NCBI GenBank assembly: GCA_003056245.1
Contig: MVDH01000003.1
Location: 186,001 to 250,000 of the forward strand
Source: Cellvibrio sp. 79
GTDB lineage: Bacteria > Pseudomonadota > Gammaproteobacteria > Pseudomonadales > Cellvibrionaceae
Direction: 5' to 3'
DNA: 64,000 nt
In this document: positions 40,234 to 48,203 of the stretch, in pieces
Numbering within the stretch: the first letter of the stretch is position 1
Layout of the letters: every line of letters begins with the position of its first letter
The notes under the pieces: generated by a model
What the model saw: the letters and a program-made list of their open reading frames with translations, nothing else
The model's database searches: none
What the model was told of the DNA's origin: nothing
Position numbers and translations under genes: made by a program

Positions 40234-40797
40234 TTAGATTTTTCCAACCAAATCCAATGAAGGCGCCAAGGTCGCTTCACCTTCTTTCCACTTCGCCGGG
40301 CACACTTCTCCCGGGTGCGCCGCAACATATTGCGCGGCTTTTACTTTGCGCAACAGTTCAGACGCATCGCGACCAATTCCACCGGCATTCACTTCGATGA
40401 TCTGGATTTTGCCTTCCGGATCAATCACAAAAGTACCCCGCTCAGCCAGACCTTCGGATTCAATCATCACGCCGAAATTGCGTGTAATAGTGCCGGTTGG
40501 ATCACCAATCATCGGGTATTGGATCTTGCCGATGGTTTCAGAGCTGTCATGCCAGGCCTTGTGGGTGAAGTGGGTATCGGTAGATACGGAATAAATTTCC
40601 ACACCGAGTTTTTTGAATTCGGCATAGTTGTCTGCCAGATCACCCAATTCGGTCGGGCATACAAAGGTGAAGTCGGCCGGGTAGAAGAAAACAACGGACC
40701 ATTTACCTTTCAGGTCTGCATCGCTCACCGGAACGAATTGACCTTTATGGTAAGCCTGGGCATTGAAAGGTTTGATTTCTGAATTGATAGTAGCCAT
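40234..40797 (-). CDS. ahpC: Alkyl hydroperoxide reductase subunit C (2-Cys peroxiredoxin)
   Basis: Reduces hydrogen peroxide and organic peroxides. The ATG at 40797 gives 187 residues starting '[20 protein letters not shown]', the E. coli-like N-terminus; a longer frame from 40866 lacks support. Peroxidatic Cys47 is in '[14 protein letters not shown]' and resolving Cys166 in '[10 protein letters not shown]'. An AGGAGT ribosome site is close upstream. I did not find a convincing OxyR site in the AT-rich upstream region. Confidence 0.97.
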   Translation of the reverse strand: MATINSEIKPFNAQAYHKGQFVPVSDADLKGKWSVVFFYPADFTFVCPTELGDLADNYAEFKKLGVEIYSVSTDTHFTHKAWHDSSETIGKIQYPMIGDPTGTITRNFGVMIESEGLAERGTFVIDPEGKIQIIEVNAGGIGRDASELLRKVKAAQYVAAHPGEVCPAKWKEGEATLAPSLDLVGKI

Positions 40798-40955
40798 GTG
40801 TGGACTCCTGATATCTGTGGTTGGTTGATGTATTCGTTGGGCACAGATTAGGGAGTTGAGCGCCATGCGGCTAATTGAATGTCGCCATGCTGTTAATATA
40901 TAAATTTTATCGAAAACAAAATATTGATTTTAATTAGCTATCAAAAAGGAACGAA

Positions 40956-40990
40956 AAAACCGCAGTCTCCATCCCGGAAACGGCGGTTTT
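40956..40990 (-). terminator. Terminator of the secreted repeat-protein gene
   Basis: AAAACCGC (40956-40963) pairs with GCGGTTTT (40983-40990). Read on the minus strand it is followed by a T run and lies 35 bases beyond the stop of the gene at 41025. Confidence 0.65.
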
Positions 40991-41024
40991 GCTGAAAACA
41001 GAGTGAGTGGTTCAGCGGCTACGG

Positions 41025-41417
41025 TTAAACCGATCTGCCATGACGATCAATGATCAGGCCACCGGCAATGTGTCTGTCGATGATCAAACCGCCGCTAAGC
41101 AGCTTTATACCACCTCGCTCCAGAATTACGCCGCCGCCGCGATTTGGTACAGGTGATTTTTCGATGACCAGATCACCCGCATCGTGTGAGTCGGCGGATT
41201 TTTCAATCACTAAACCGCCCGCCACTTTATTCTGGAGAATAATGCCCTTCTCCAGAATCTGGCCACCGTTATCGGCCGGCTTTTCCAACATCACAGAACT
41301 ATTTAACGATTGATCAATTTGAGCTGACGATTGGTTCTCAAGAATAACGCCGCCGGCAGACGCTAATTGGGCAGCAAACAATAAAGAGATAAACAGCGCA
41401 GATTTAGATTTCAACAT
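41025..41417 (-). CDS. Secreted protein of short Gly-Gly-(I/V)-I-(L/I)-(E/D) repeats
   Basis: A 130-residue exported protein with a clear signal peptide (about residues 1-21, ending 'AQLASA'). The mature part is built from about nine degenerate repeats of 8-14 residues around the core GG-(V/L/Q)-(I/V)-(L/I)-(E/D)-(K/R). Examples are 'GGVILEN', 'GGQILEKG', 'GGLVIEKSADS', 'GDLVIEKSP', 'GGVILERG', 'GGLIIDRHIA' and 'GGLIIDRHG'. Such alternating hydrophobic/charged repeats suggest stacked beta-strands, as in beta-solenoids or amyloid-type proteins. I know of no named family. It has its own terminator, and palindromic sites lie in the divergent upstream region. Confidence 0.7.
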   Translation of the reverse strand: MLKSKSALFISLLFAAQLASAGGVILENQSSAQIDQSLNSSVMLEKPADNGGQILEKGIILQNKVAGGLVIEKSADSHDAGDLVIEKSPVPNRGGGVILERGGIKLLSGGLIIDRHIAGGLIIDRHGRSV

Positions 41418-41633
41418 GATTGCATCCTCGCAATAATTTCACAGTTAACCTGCCGTGTGGCAAGCCAGTTTGAGTTTCCTTTCGGAAGTTAAATGAACAA
41501 GGTTCCCTACACTTTCGCGACCGCCATGTCGTTTGTTCATGTAGCCATAATAGGGCGGATGTTTGTCAGAACTATGCCGTAATGGAAGAGATTTGTTGCA
41601 ATTGTGTCAGCGCTATCGATGTTATGCGTTATA

Positions 41634-41651
41634 TTGTTCAGCGCTGAACAA
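41634..41651. promoter_or_regulatory. 18-bp perfect palindrome TTGTTCA-GCGC-TGAACAA
   Basis: A perfect dyad in the divergent region between the repeat-protein gene (minus) and the PNPOx-family gene (plus). Its 7-bp half-site occurs again as TGAACAA at 41494-41500 and TTGTTCA at 41533-41539. The dyad lies 26 bases before the ATG at 41678, next to a TATATT, so it looks like an operator. The regulator is unknown. Confidence 0.5.
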
Positions 41652-41677
41652 CGATGCCCAACCAAAGGATCACCGCA

Positions 41678-42256
41678 ATGGAAAACCCGATAGAAAAATT
41701 TCAAGCTTGGTGGAACCAAGCAACCACCAACTCACCGTTGCAACAAAAAAGTGCCGTCTGTATTTCTACTATCGATGAAAACGGCTTTCCCTCAGGCAGA
41801 TTTGTGGACTTGAAGTCGGCTGATGAAAATGGTTTTGTATTTTGTACTTATCTGGATTCAGCAAAAGGAAAACACATTCAACAAAACCCGAAAGTAGCCT
41901 TGACGGTATGGTGGGACCATGTGGGTTATCAAGTCAGAGTGATTGGTGAAGCGCAGGCAATCAGCGACGCAGAAGCAGTTGAAATCTGGCAAACCAGAAA
42001 ACGCAGTGCGCAACTCATCACCACCGCGTTTCAACAGAGCCAGCCATTAATAGAGCAAGAAGAATTACAAACAAGAATATTGGATGCATCCGAACAATTT
42101 GCGGAAAAGGAAGTGCCCAAACCATCAACCTGGGGTGGTTACAGAATTAAACCGGTATCGATTGAGTTTCTCACCTTCGCGGAGAGCAGATTGCATTTTC
42201 GCGAATTATTTAGCTGGGAAGGAAATATCTGGATTAAAAGCCTGCTTCAACCTTGA
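41678..42256 (+). CDS. Pyridoxamine 5'-phosphate oxidase family protein (PdxH-like)
   Basis: FMN-binding split-barrel protein of 192 residues starting 'MENPIEKFQAWWNQA' (AAGGA 9 bases upstream). It follows the PdxH pattern over its whole length: 'AVCISTIDENGFPSGRFVDLKSAD', 'FVFCTYLDSAKGKHIQQNP', the aromatic 'ALTVWWDHVGYQVRVIG' and the end motif 'PKPSTWGGYRIKPVSIEF'. The terminal 'RLHFRELF' replaces the usual 'RLHDRxxF'. It may be the pyridoxal phosphate-forming oxidase or a related flavin enzyme. Confidence 0.8.
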   Translation: MENPIEKFQAWWNQATTNSPLQQKSAVCISTIDENGFPSGRFVDLKSADENGFVFCTYLDSAKGKHIQQNPKVALTVWWDHVGYQVRVIGEAQAISDAEAVEIWQTRKRSAQLITTAFQQSQPLIEQEELQTRILDASEQFAEKEVPKPSTWGGYRIKPVSIEFLTFAESRLHFRELFSWEGNIWIKSLLQP

Positions 42257-42284
42257 GCTTAACTCAAGGTTGAATGATTAATTT

Positions 42285-43550
42285 TTACCGCGGAACAAAA
42301 TCCAACACAGTTGCGTTGATGCAATAGCGCGGCTTTCCGTTGGGGCCATCATCAAACACATGCCCCAAATGGATTCCGGAAACTTTTGCGCGAATTTCAG
42401 TGCGCTGCATACCGTGGCTGTTATCGGGAATTTCAATCACGGAACCATCAACCGGTTTGGTAAATGAAAGCCAGCCACTGCCGGAGTTAAACCGGTCGCG
42501 CGTATCAAATAACGCAGCACCACTGAGCTTATCGACAAATACACCATCGGGCGTGTTTTTGAAAATTTCGTATTGCTTGCAAAAACGCGCATCCGTGCTT
42601 TCTTCAAACGCAACATTGAATGCTTCGCTCTCACCCAGCTTGAATTTACCAAGCAGTAAATAAAACTGTTCCGGAGTCATGTAACCCTGGCGACCAAATA
42701 CTTCTTTGCCATCCTGCAACAAAATAATAGTCGGCGTAGCCCAGGTCGGTGTTTTTAAACTTAATTTATCTAACTGGTTGGCGAAGCGAAAATGCATGGG
42801 AATATCCCCTTTGTAGCCCTGGGCCACATCCGCTTTAAATTTTTTGCAGTAAGGGCAAAACTCTTCTACGTCGATCACCAGGATATGTTTGCCTTTGAGC
42901 AAAGCAGAATTATCGGCAACCACAATTTGCGCATTGCTATTTTGCTCAAACTTCACTCCAGTAGAATGATCGGGGCAATAGCCATTGGGATTTTTTGCCA
43001 GATAATCCTGATGGTATTTTTCAGCGGGATAAAATTTTTCCAGCGGCTTTATTTTCGTCGTGACTTCACCGTAACCCGCTTTGGTTAATAACGCTTGATA
43101 AGCAGCAAGCACTTGTTGCGCTGCATCCGTTTGCGCCTGACTATTAGTTAGTATCGTGGAGCGATATTGGGTACCTACATCATTGCCTTGCCGATTCAGC
43201 TGCGTAGGATCATGCATTTCAAAATAGCGCTGCAACAATTGCTTCACATTGACTACAGCAGGGTTGAACGTAATTTTCACCACTTCCGCATAATTGTTCG
43301 GGTTCTGTTTATTTTTGTACTGTGTGATCGCCTCGTAATTAGGTTCGATGCCCTTACCATCAGCATAACCGGAGACAGCATCCACCACTCCATTGATTGC
43401 CTCGAAACGCTTTTCCACCCCCCAGAAACAGCCAGCACCCACCACGACAGTGTCCAGATGGTTTGTCGCTGGCATGGATTCCGCAAAAGAGTGGCCACTC
43501 AAGGCTAACGTGAATAAAACAAGGGTTTTAAAAAATCGGGAGAGAGCCAT
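42285..43550 (-). CDS. msrAB: Exported three-domain methionine sulfoxide reductase (MsrA - thioredoxin-like - MsrB)
   Basis: A 421-residue exported protein (signal peptide about 1-23). MsrA occupies about 33-195 with catalytic Cys41 ('GAGCFWGVEKRFE') and the 'KYHQDYL' motif. A thioredoxin-like domain spans about 205-310 with CPYC at 232-235 and a cis-Pro in 'WATPTIILLQDG'. MsrB spans about 325-420 with 'FNSGSGWLSF', 'GIHLGHVFDDGP' and catalytic Cys410 ('PRYCINATVLDF'). It should repair both methionine-S- and R-oxides in the periplasm. The better-known Neisseria PilB has the order thioredoxin-MsrA-MsrB, so the central reductase here is less usual. Confidence 0.9.
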   Translation of the reverse strand: MALSRFFKTLVLFTLALSGHSFAESMPATNHLDTVVVGAGCFWGVEKRFEAINGVVDAVSGYADGKGIEPNYEAITQYKNKQNPNNYAEVVKITFNPAVVNVKQLLQRYFEMHDPTQLNRQGNDVGTQYRSTILTNSQAQTDAAQQVLAAYQALLTKAGYGEVTTKIKPLEKFYPAEKYHQDYLAKNPNGYCPDHSTGVKFEQNSNAQIVVADNSALLKGKHILVIDVEEFCPYCKKFKADVAQGYKGDIPMHFRFANQLDKLSLKTPTWATPTIILLQDGKEVFGRQGYMTPEQFYLLLGKFKLGESEAFNVAFEESTDARFCKQYEIFKNTPDGVFVDKLSGAALFDTRDRFNSGSGWLSFTKPVDGSVIEIPDNSHGMQRTEIRAKVSGIHLGHVFDDGPNGKPRYCINATVLDFVPR

Positions 43551-43839
43551 TGCTACCTCATCAGGTTTAATCAGGAAATTGCATTGTCATCATATAGAGT
43601 TGTCGTATAGATAGAGTAAAGATTTGGATATTTGTTACGCCCGTCTGGCAGTATTTTAGTAACAGGTACTGCAAAGAACAGGTGTAACCAAGCTACATAT
43701 GAAGGGCAACACAATCATTTGTCCATGAAACCAAGTCAAATAAACTGACAAGACTTTACAACTGTGAATTTATTGGCTGTTACAACAAATACTAATTCCC
43801 ATTTATTCAGAAATGGCGATTCATTAAATCTAAAATATT

Positions 43840-44235
43840 TCAGTGCCCGTGAACAGATGAAATTCTGCAAATCATCTCGGTGCGCCTGAGTGAAAAACTA
43901 CTACCCAGAGCACTGTTATACACTACCACGCTCATAATTCTTAACGGAGCTTCACCCACAATTTCTTTCAGGGCCGCCACGTGCCCGTTAAACGCTTTAC
44001 GTCCTGCAGGCGATAGCGATAACCAGGTACGCTGCTGCCCTTCACTGGTTTTTTTATTAATAACCACATAATCCGCATCCACCAGCGATTTAATATGCTT
44101 GGAAAGCACAGAATCACTCACGCCCAGCTGTTCGCATAACACTATAAATTCCAGTGATGCAACCGGAGCCAACAACGCGCATATTTTTAATCGGTTGCGT
44201 GCGTGGATCAGTTCATCGAAACTAGCACTACTCAT
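43840..44235 (-). CDS. Winged-helix transcriptional regulator (MarR/ArsR-like)
   Basis: A 131-residue protein whose first 95 residues form a winged helix: 'ARNRLKICALLAPVASLEF', the recognition helix 'LGVSDSVLSKHIKSLVDADYV' and the wing 'KKTSEGQQRTWLSLSPAGRKAF'. Small regulators of this type usually end near 'ALKEIVG'; here about 35 further residues follow without family resemblance, perhaps a lost stop codon. No target is evident. The gene to the right starts on the opposite strand 144 bases away. Confidence 0.78.
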   Translation of the reverse strand: MSSASFDELIHARNRLKICALLAPVASLEFIVLCEQLGVSDSVLSKHIKSLVDADYVVINKKTSEGQQRTWLSLSPAGRKAFNGHVAALKEIVGEAPLRIMSVVVYNSALGSSFSLRRTEMICRISSVHGH

Positions 44236-44379
44236 CGTCGCCCAGCTTTTCCTTCGTGCCTATCGCTTTACATCAACGCCTTTTGCATCCAGTGGCCGAC
44301 CAAAATGAAAACAGTAAGGCAGGATCAGTGTATTAAGAACACCGGCGCTGATCTGGACATAATTCAAATGGAGGTACTT

Positions 44380-44679
44380 ATGGATTTTGGAAAAATAAAA
44401 AGAATTGTTGGTGAAATAGCGCATGAAGAGTGGAGTAATTTTATTTTCAACCATGATTATCTTGAGCAAGCCCAAGATCGCAAAGGAATCAATCCCTTTA
44501 CCCATGAGGAAATAATATTTCCAGGCCAAAGTATGGCATATTATTGTGAAATGGGCCAAAGGGTGGGCAATATATGCCTGCAAGAAGGAATACTGCTTAC
44601 GACAGGTGTTCCTGAATCAGTTTGCATTGAAATAGCAAAAAGTTTTAATGCAGTTCTATCCGAGGATGATCGTAACTAA
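44380..44679 (+). CDS. Hypothetical small cytoplasmic protein
   Basis: A 99-residue protein. The start at 44380 is fixed by GGAGGT four bases upstream; the frame is open further back to 44203 but without a ribosome site. The N-terminal helix is 'MDFGKIKRIVGEIAHEEWSN' and the C-terminal half 'GQRVGNICLQEGILLTTGVPES'. No signal peptide, no membrane segment and no family that I recognise. It opens the low-GC accessory region and may belong with the next small genes. Confidence 0.6.
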   Translation: MDFGKIKRIVGEIAHEEWSNFIFNHDYLEQAQDRKGINPFTHEEIIFPGQSMAYYCEMGQRVGNICLQEGILLTTGVPESVCIEIAKSFNAVLSEDDRN

Positions 44680-44767
44680 CTGGTAGCCTGGGATGCTCGT
44701 TAACGTGAGTAGAGTTGGGTGCACAAGAAACTTATAAGTAACCGTCGGCTTAACCATGGAGAAAAAA

Positions 44768-45214
44768 ATGATTACATCAAATGCAGAGAGAACATGGCAC
44801 ACTGCGGAAGCAGAATACGATTCACTTCCCATTTTATTCAGGAAACCTTACATAAAAGTTTCAGAGTTTTCTTATCTCTCAAAAGACTACCCAGTCTTAC
44901 TAATTTTAAAGCACCATCTGCAAGTTGTTAAAAGTGATGGGCTTCCAGAAGGTGGATACAATCAATCACTAGAAGAGTTTGATCTTTCCATTACTGCACC
45001 ATTTAAAATAGACACCAATGGAATTGTTGGGCTAATTGAGACCTATGCCGGGAAAAGAACCTATTACATTTACATCACAGAGTTCTTTAAGGTTTCAGAG
45101 TTTGTTGAAACCTTGCGCAACAGATTTCCCGGTGAAAACTGTACCGTTGAAGTTGAACCAGATAGCACTTGGAGACTGTTGAATGGCTATGCCAGAGATT
45201 TTGGATTCCCTTGA
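44768..45214 (+). CDS. DUF695-like protein
   Basis: A 148-residue soluble protein. The ATG at 44768 is preferred because GGAG lies six bases upstream; an ATG at 44756 has no such site. 'TWHTAEAEYDSLPILFR' at the start, 'NRFPGENCTVEVEPDSTWRL' in the C-terminal part and a beta-rich middle resemble DUF695 proteins, which often occur among immunity genes and integron cassettes. Function unknown; the family call is from memory of the motif pattern. Confidence 0.6.
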   Translation: MITSNAERTWHTAEAEYDSLPILFRKPYIKVSEFSYLSKDYPVLLILKHHLQVVKSDGLPEGGYNQSLEEFDLSITAPFKIDTNGIVGLIETYAGKRTYYIYITEFFKVSEFVETLRNRFPGENCTVEVEPDSTWRLLNGYARDFGFP

Positions 45215-45243
45215 TAGGCAATAACAATGACACTACTCAGGCA

Positions 45244-45570
45244 ATGGACAAGGGAACAAAGGCAACATTTTGGTTAGGGGCGCTTACATTTTTTCTGTTT
45301 GCGTTCATGCTATTTTTTAGAGCCTTTATCTATGCAGATATGTATATTGAGCCGGGTGCCCCCTACGGAATATCAGACATTATTGAACTTCTATTGGCCT
45401 GCATATTTCTGCTCTTAATAATTATTTCAGTATGTTTTGCTGTAGTCCTGCTAGTAAAACGTAAAACGCAAAGTAAAAAAGCAGCCCTGTATCTTGTTGC
45501 CTTCTGTACTCTACTTTTTGCGGCATATTCACCCTTACACACTCTTGCGGCCAGACTGGGTAGTTCATAG
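45244..45570 (+). CDS. Small membrane protein with three helices
   Basis: A 108-residue protein starting at the ATG at 45244, 30 bases after the preceding gene. Hydrophobic segments lie near residues 9-28, 46-68 and 80-98. There is a short basic loop ('KRKTQSKKA') between helices two and three. No recognised family. Four bases separate it from the next gene, so the two are probably co-translated. Confidence 0.6.
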   Translation: MDKGTKATFWLGALTFFLFAFMLFFRAFIYADMYIEPGAPYGISDIIELLLACIFLLLIIISVCFAVVLLVKRKTQSKKAALYLVAFCTLLFAAYSPLHTLAARLGSS

Positions 45571-45573
45571 CAA

Positions 45574-45918
45574 ATGAAACTAAATTTATTAGTTTTGCGA
45601 TGTGCAAACATTGAAGACTCCAGGAATTTCTATCAATTGCTTGGCTTAACATTTGTAAAGGAAAAGCATGGTAACGGACCTGAGCATTATGCTTCTCATA
45701 TCGATCGTTTAGTGTTTGAAATTTACCCGTTAAAATCTGGGGAAACACCATGCAATACAAGGTTAGGCTTTTCCGTTCAATCTGTTGCACCCGTTATTGA
45801 ACGCATCCATATTCATGAACAATATGAATATGATGGAAAAATCACTTACATCGCATTAGACCCTGACGGCAGAAAGATAGAAATTTCCTTATACGCAACA
45901 GATACGGACAACACATGA
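45574..45918 (+). CDS. Glyoxalase/bleomycin-resistance (VOC) superfamily protein
   Basis: A 114-residue single VOC domain. The start 'MKLNLLVLRCANIEDSRNFY' and 'LGLTFVKEKHG', 'LVFEIYPL' and 'ALDPDGRKIEISL' (metal-ligand Glu) match small glyoxalase-fold proteins. Substrate unknown. The start follows the membrane-protein stop by three bases. Confidence 0.82.
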   Translation: MKLNLLVLRCANIEDSRNFYQLLGLTFVKEKHGNGPEHYASHIDRLVFEIYPLKSGETPCNTRLGFSVQSVAPVIERIHIHEQYEYDGKITYIALDPDGRKIEISLYATDTDNT

Positions 45919-46048
45919 CGGACGAAAAACTGAACTGCAGTAGCTGCGCCAGGCTGTCAAGCCGACATGGAGATCAGCAACATGACAATTGGACATTTAT
46001 AAAAGGGCAATAAAACAAATCACAACCCCATGATCAAAAGGAAAAACT

Positions 46049-46447
46049 ATGAACGGTAGCTGTCTGTGCGGTGGTGTTAAATTCCATTTTGAAAAATTCG
46101 ATTCGTCAATTGCAAATTGCCATTGCTCCATGTGCAGAAAATTCAGCGGCGCCGCCTACGGAACGTTTGGAACCGTAAATTCCGAAAAGATGAATTGGGA
46201 ATCCGGGTTTGAACTGATTAAAATCTTCTACTCTTCCCAGAAAGCACACCGAGGCTTTTGTTCAACCTGCGGTTCAAGCATCTTTTACAGATTAACAACG
46301 CCTAACGCCCCATTTGAAATCGCGCTTGGCTTACTGGAAACAGAACCAACTAAACCGGTATCCGCCAATATATATTGCGCGCATCGGCCGGATTGGCCAC
46401 GCAATATTGGTGCGATACCAGATTTTGAAGAATCCAGGAATTTATAG
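46049..46447 (+). CDS. GFA-family zinc protein
   Basis: A 132-residue protein of the family named after the glutathione-dependent formaldehyde-activating enzyme. Zinc-binding cysteines are seen in 'GSCLCGGV', 'CHCSMCRKFSGAAYGTF' and 'GFCSTCGSSIFYR'. Most relatives have no proven activity. AAGG precedes the ATG by nine bases. A decayed gene fragment overlaps its 3' end on the other strand. Confidence 0.85.
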   Translation: MNGSCLCGGVKFHFEKFDSSIANCHCSMCRKFSGAAYGTFGTVNSEKMNWESGFELIKIFYSSQKAHRGFCSTCGSSIFYRLTTPNAPFEIALGLLETEPTKPVSANIYCAHRPDWPRNIGAIPDFEESRNL

Positions 46448-46630
46448 CTCAAATATTGATGGCGAAATTTTATCGTTATCTACATCCGTTACAACTGGCA
46501 CTGGCTTGCTGAACACTACGATCACATCGCCAGTCGGCAAACAAATTTCAATACGTGTTTTTGATAAAACGCGTATTGAAACTTATAGAGCTTAATAATA
46601 CCAATGGAGGGGAGTTGTGTTATCGGCAAT
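46447..46630 (-). pseudogene. Frameshifted N-terminal fragment of the gene at 52082-52399
   Basis: The minus strand can be aligned with the intact small gene at 52082-52399. It keeps 'DNTTP' without a start codon, then a short deletion, then 'YKFQYAFYQKHVL' in one frame. A frameshift follows and 'EICLPTGDVIVVFSKPVPVV' continues in another frame (intact copy: 'EIRSPTGEAITVLSRPVPVV'). Similarity ends near 46455. The lost start and the frameshift make it a pseudogene. Confidence 0.8.
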
Positions 46631-46644
46631 CTTTCACCGTTTTA

Positions 46645-47481
46645 TCAAAGCAACCCTTTAATAAGGAAAAAACATCCAACGCTAAATAACAGCACGGCAA
46701 AACATTTTTTAAGCATTACCGGGGATAGTGTATGCGCTGCTTTAGCGCCCAGCTTTGCAGTAAAGAAACTCATTATGCTAATGCCCAGAAAAGCATAAAT
46801 ATGCACAAAGCCAATACTATTCGGAACAGTTACTTGCCCCTTCATGCCAAAAAAAATAAATCCAAAAGCACCGGCAATCGCTATAGGTAAACCGCATGCG
46901 GCTGATGTTCCAACAGCTTTTTGCATTACCACGCCGTAATGATTCAAATAAGGCACAGTTAAGCTTCCTCCTCCAATGCCGAATATTGCAGATGCCACGC
47001 CTATTCCTGTACCTGCACAAAATTGCTTAAGCGCTGATGGTAAAGCGGCATGCTCATTTATCACATGACTGGTAGCAAACATCATTTTGTAAGCAACCCA
47101 GATTACAAAAACGCCGATGATCAGTTGCAAATTTGCTCCGGAAAGCAACCCGGCAACACCCGCCCCTAAAAAAGATCCTATTACCAGTGCAGGCGCCAGA
47201 TTCCGGAATACGGACCATATAACTGCACCATTTTTATGGTGTGCAATTGATGAGCTAATGGAGGTCACAATGATTGTTGCTAATGAAGTTCCCAAAGCCA
47301 TATGCATAATAACGTCAGGCGAGTAACCCATTTGTGTAAAAACCACATACAAGAGTGGGACAATGATTAACCCACCACCAATACCAAAGATTCCAGCAGT
47401 AAATCCTGCCAGTGCACCTATTACTAAGAAAATTATTAATTCCACGACACGTTTACTTGCGAGATTGATGTTAAATAACAT
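46645..47481 (-). CDS. TauE/SafE (TSUP) family anion/sulfite permease
   Basis: A 278-residue inner-membrane protein with about eight helices. The duplicated signature is clear: 'GFTAGIFGIGGGLIIVPLL' in the first half and 'GVASAIFGIGGGSLTVPYL' in the second. The family moves sulfite, sulfonates or other small anions. The first 11 residues may not be translated, since a GTG at 47445 gives a more typical start. It lies 38 bases downstream of the flavin reductase gene, so a link with sulfur metabolism is plausible. Confidence 0.87.
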   Translation of the reverse strand: MLFNINLASKRVVELIIFLVIGALAGFTAGIFGIGGGLIIVPLLYVVFTQMGYSPDVIMHMALGTSLATIIVTSISSSIAHHKNGAVIWSVFRNLAPALVIGSFLGAGVAGLLSGANLQLIIGVFVIWVAYKMMFATSHVINEHAALPSALKQFCAGTGIGVASAIFGIGGGSLTVPYLNHYGVVMQKAVGTSAACGLPIAIAGAFGFIFFGMKGQVTVPNSIGFVHIYAFLGISIMSFFTAKLGAKAAHTLSPVMLKKCFAVLLFSVGCFFLIKGLL

Positions 47482-47519
47482 TGGGTGTTAAGCAAATTTT
47501 GCGTTAGGTAACAGCGACT

Positions 47520-48011
47520 TTAAGCAAGAGCTGCTTGCCCTACATGATGGTAAGCTCGATTAAAATAAGCTAAACCGTGATCTTGTTGAGTTTTTTGAAT
47601 AGCTACGATCCGACAAATAAAAATATCATGCGTGCCGACTTCTTGAGCTTGCTCAAGCTGACAATCAAAACTCACTAAAGCATCTTTTAAAACTGGCGAA
47701 CCCGTTTTTAATTCCGTCCAAACGCCATGCTTAAACCGCTCTTCTGAATTCAATTTTGACGAGAACACGTTTGAAATGATTTGGTGGTGTGCACCTAATA
47801 CATTCACAGTTAAAATTTTATTTTCTATAAAATGTGCATGTGAGTATGAAGCTCTATTCATACAAACTAACAGTGTCGGCGGCGTATCAGTAACACTGCA
47901 CACGGCGGATGCCGTGAATCCATAACGACCAGATACCCCTGTCGTAGTCACAACACTTACCGCACTTGTTAATAAAGACATTGCATTTCTAAAGTCTGTT
48001 GCTTCAATCAT
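47520..48011 (-). CDS. Flavin reductase (NAD(P)H:FMN type)
   Basis: A 163-residue flavin-reductase-like split-barrel protein (HpaC/RutF type). The start at 48011 has GGAGG nine bases upstream; the longer frame from 48083 has none. Motifs: 'DFRNAMSLLTSAVSVVTT', 'YGFTASAVCSVTDTPPTLLV' (flavin-binding), 'SYSHAHFIENKILTVNVL' and 'LAYFNRAYHHVG'. Such enzymes supply reduced flavin to partner monooxygenases. The mesD-mesX pair begins 192 bases upstream on the same strand, so it may supply that system. Confidence 0.88.
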   Translation of the reverse strand: MIEATDFRNAMSLLTSAVSVVTTTGVSGRYGFTASAVCSVTDTPPTLLVCMNRASYSHAHFIENKILTVNVLGAHHQIISNVFSSKLNSEERFKHGVWTELKTGSPVLKDALVSFDCQLEQAQEVGTHDIFICRIVAIQKTQQDHGLAYFNRAYHHVGQAALA

Positions 48012-48203
48012 TACACTGCCTCCACATTTGGTCGTAGTATTTTTCCTGAATGTAGCTGTACCACGCGAACATACAATAGACACATAATCTGGATGAATTC
48101 CGAGTAGAAATGATGGCCTCTTACTTAAAGGATGAGCTACCCGGTTTGATCAACAATACCAATCGAACCAGGTAACCGCTTACGCATCAAGAAGCAGTGA
48201 GTG

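Noticed and set aside
40798-41020. OxyR site upstream of ahpC
   Set aside because: The region is AT-rich and contains one GATAGCTAAT-like half, but the spacing of the other ATAG/CTAT elements does not fit.
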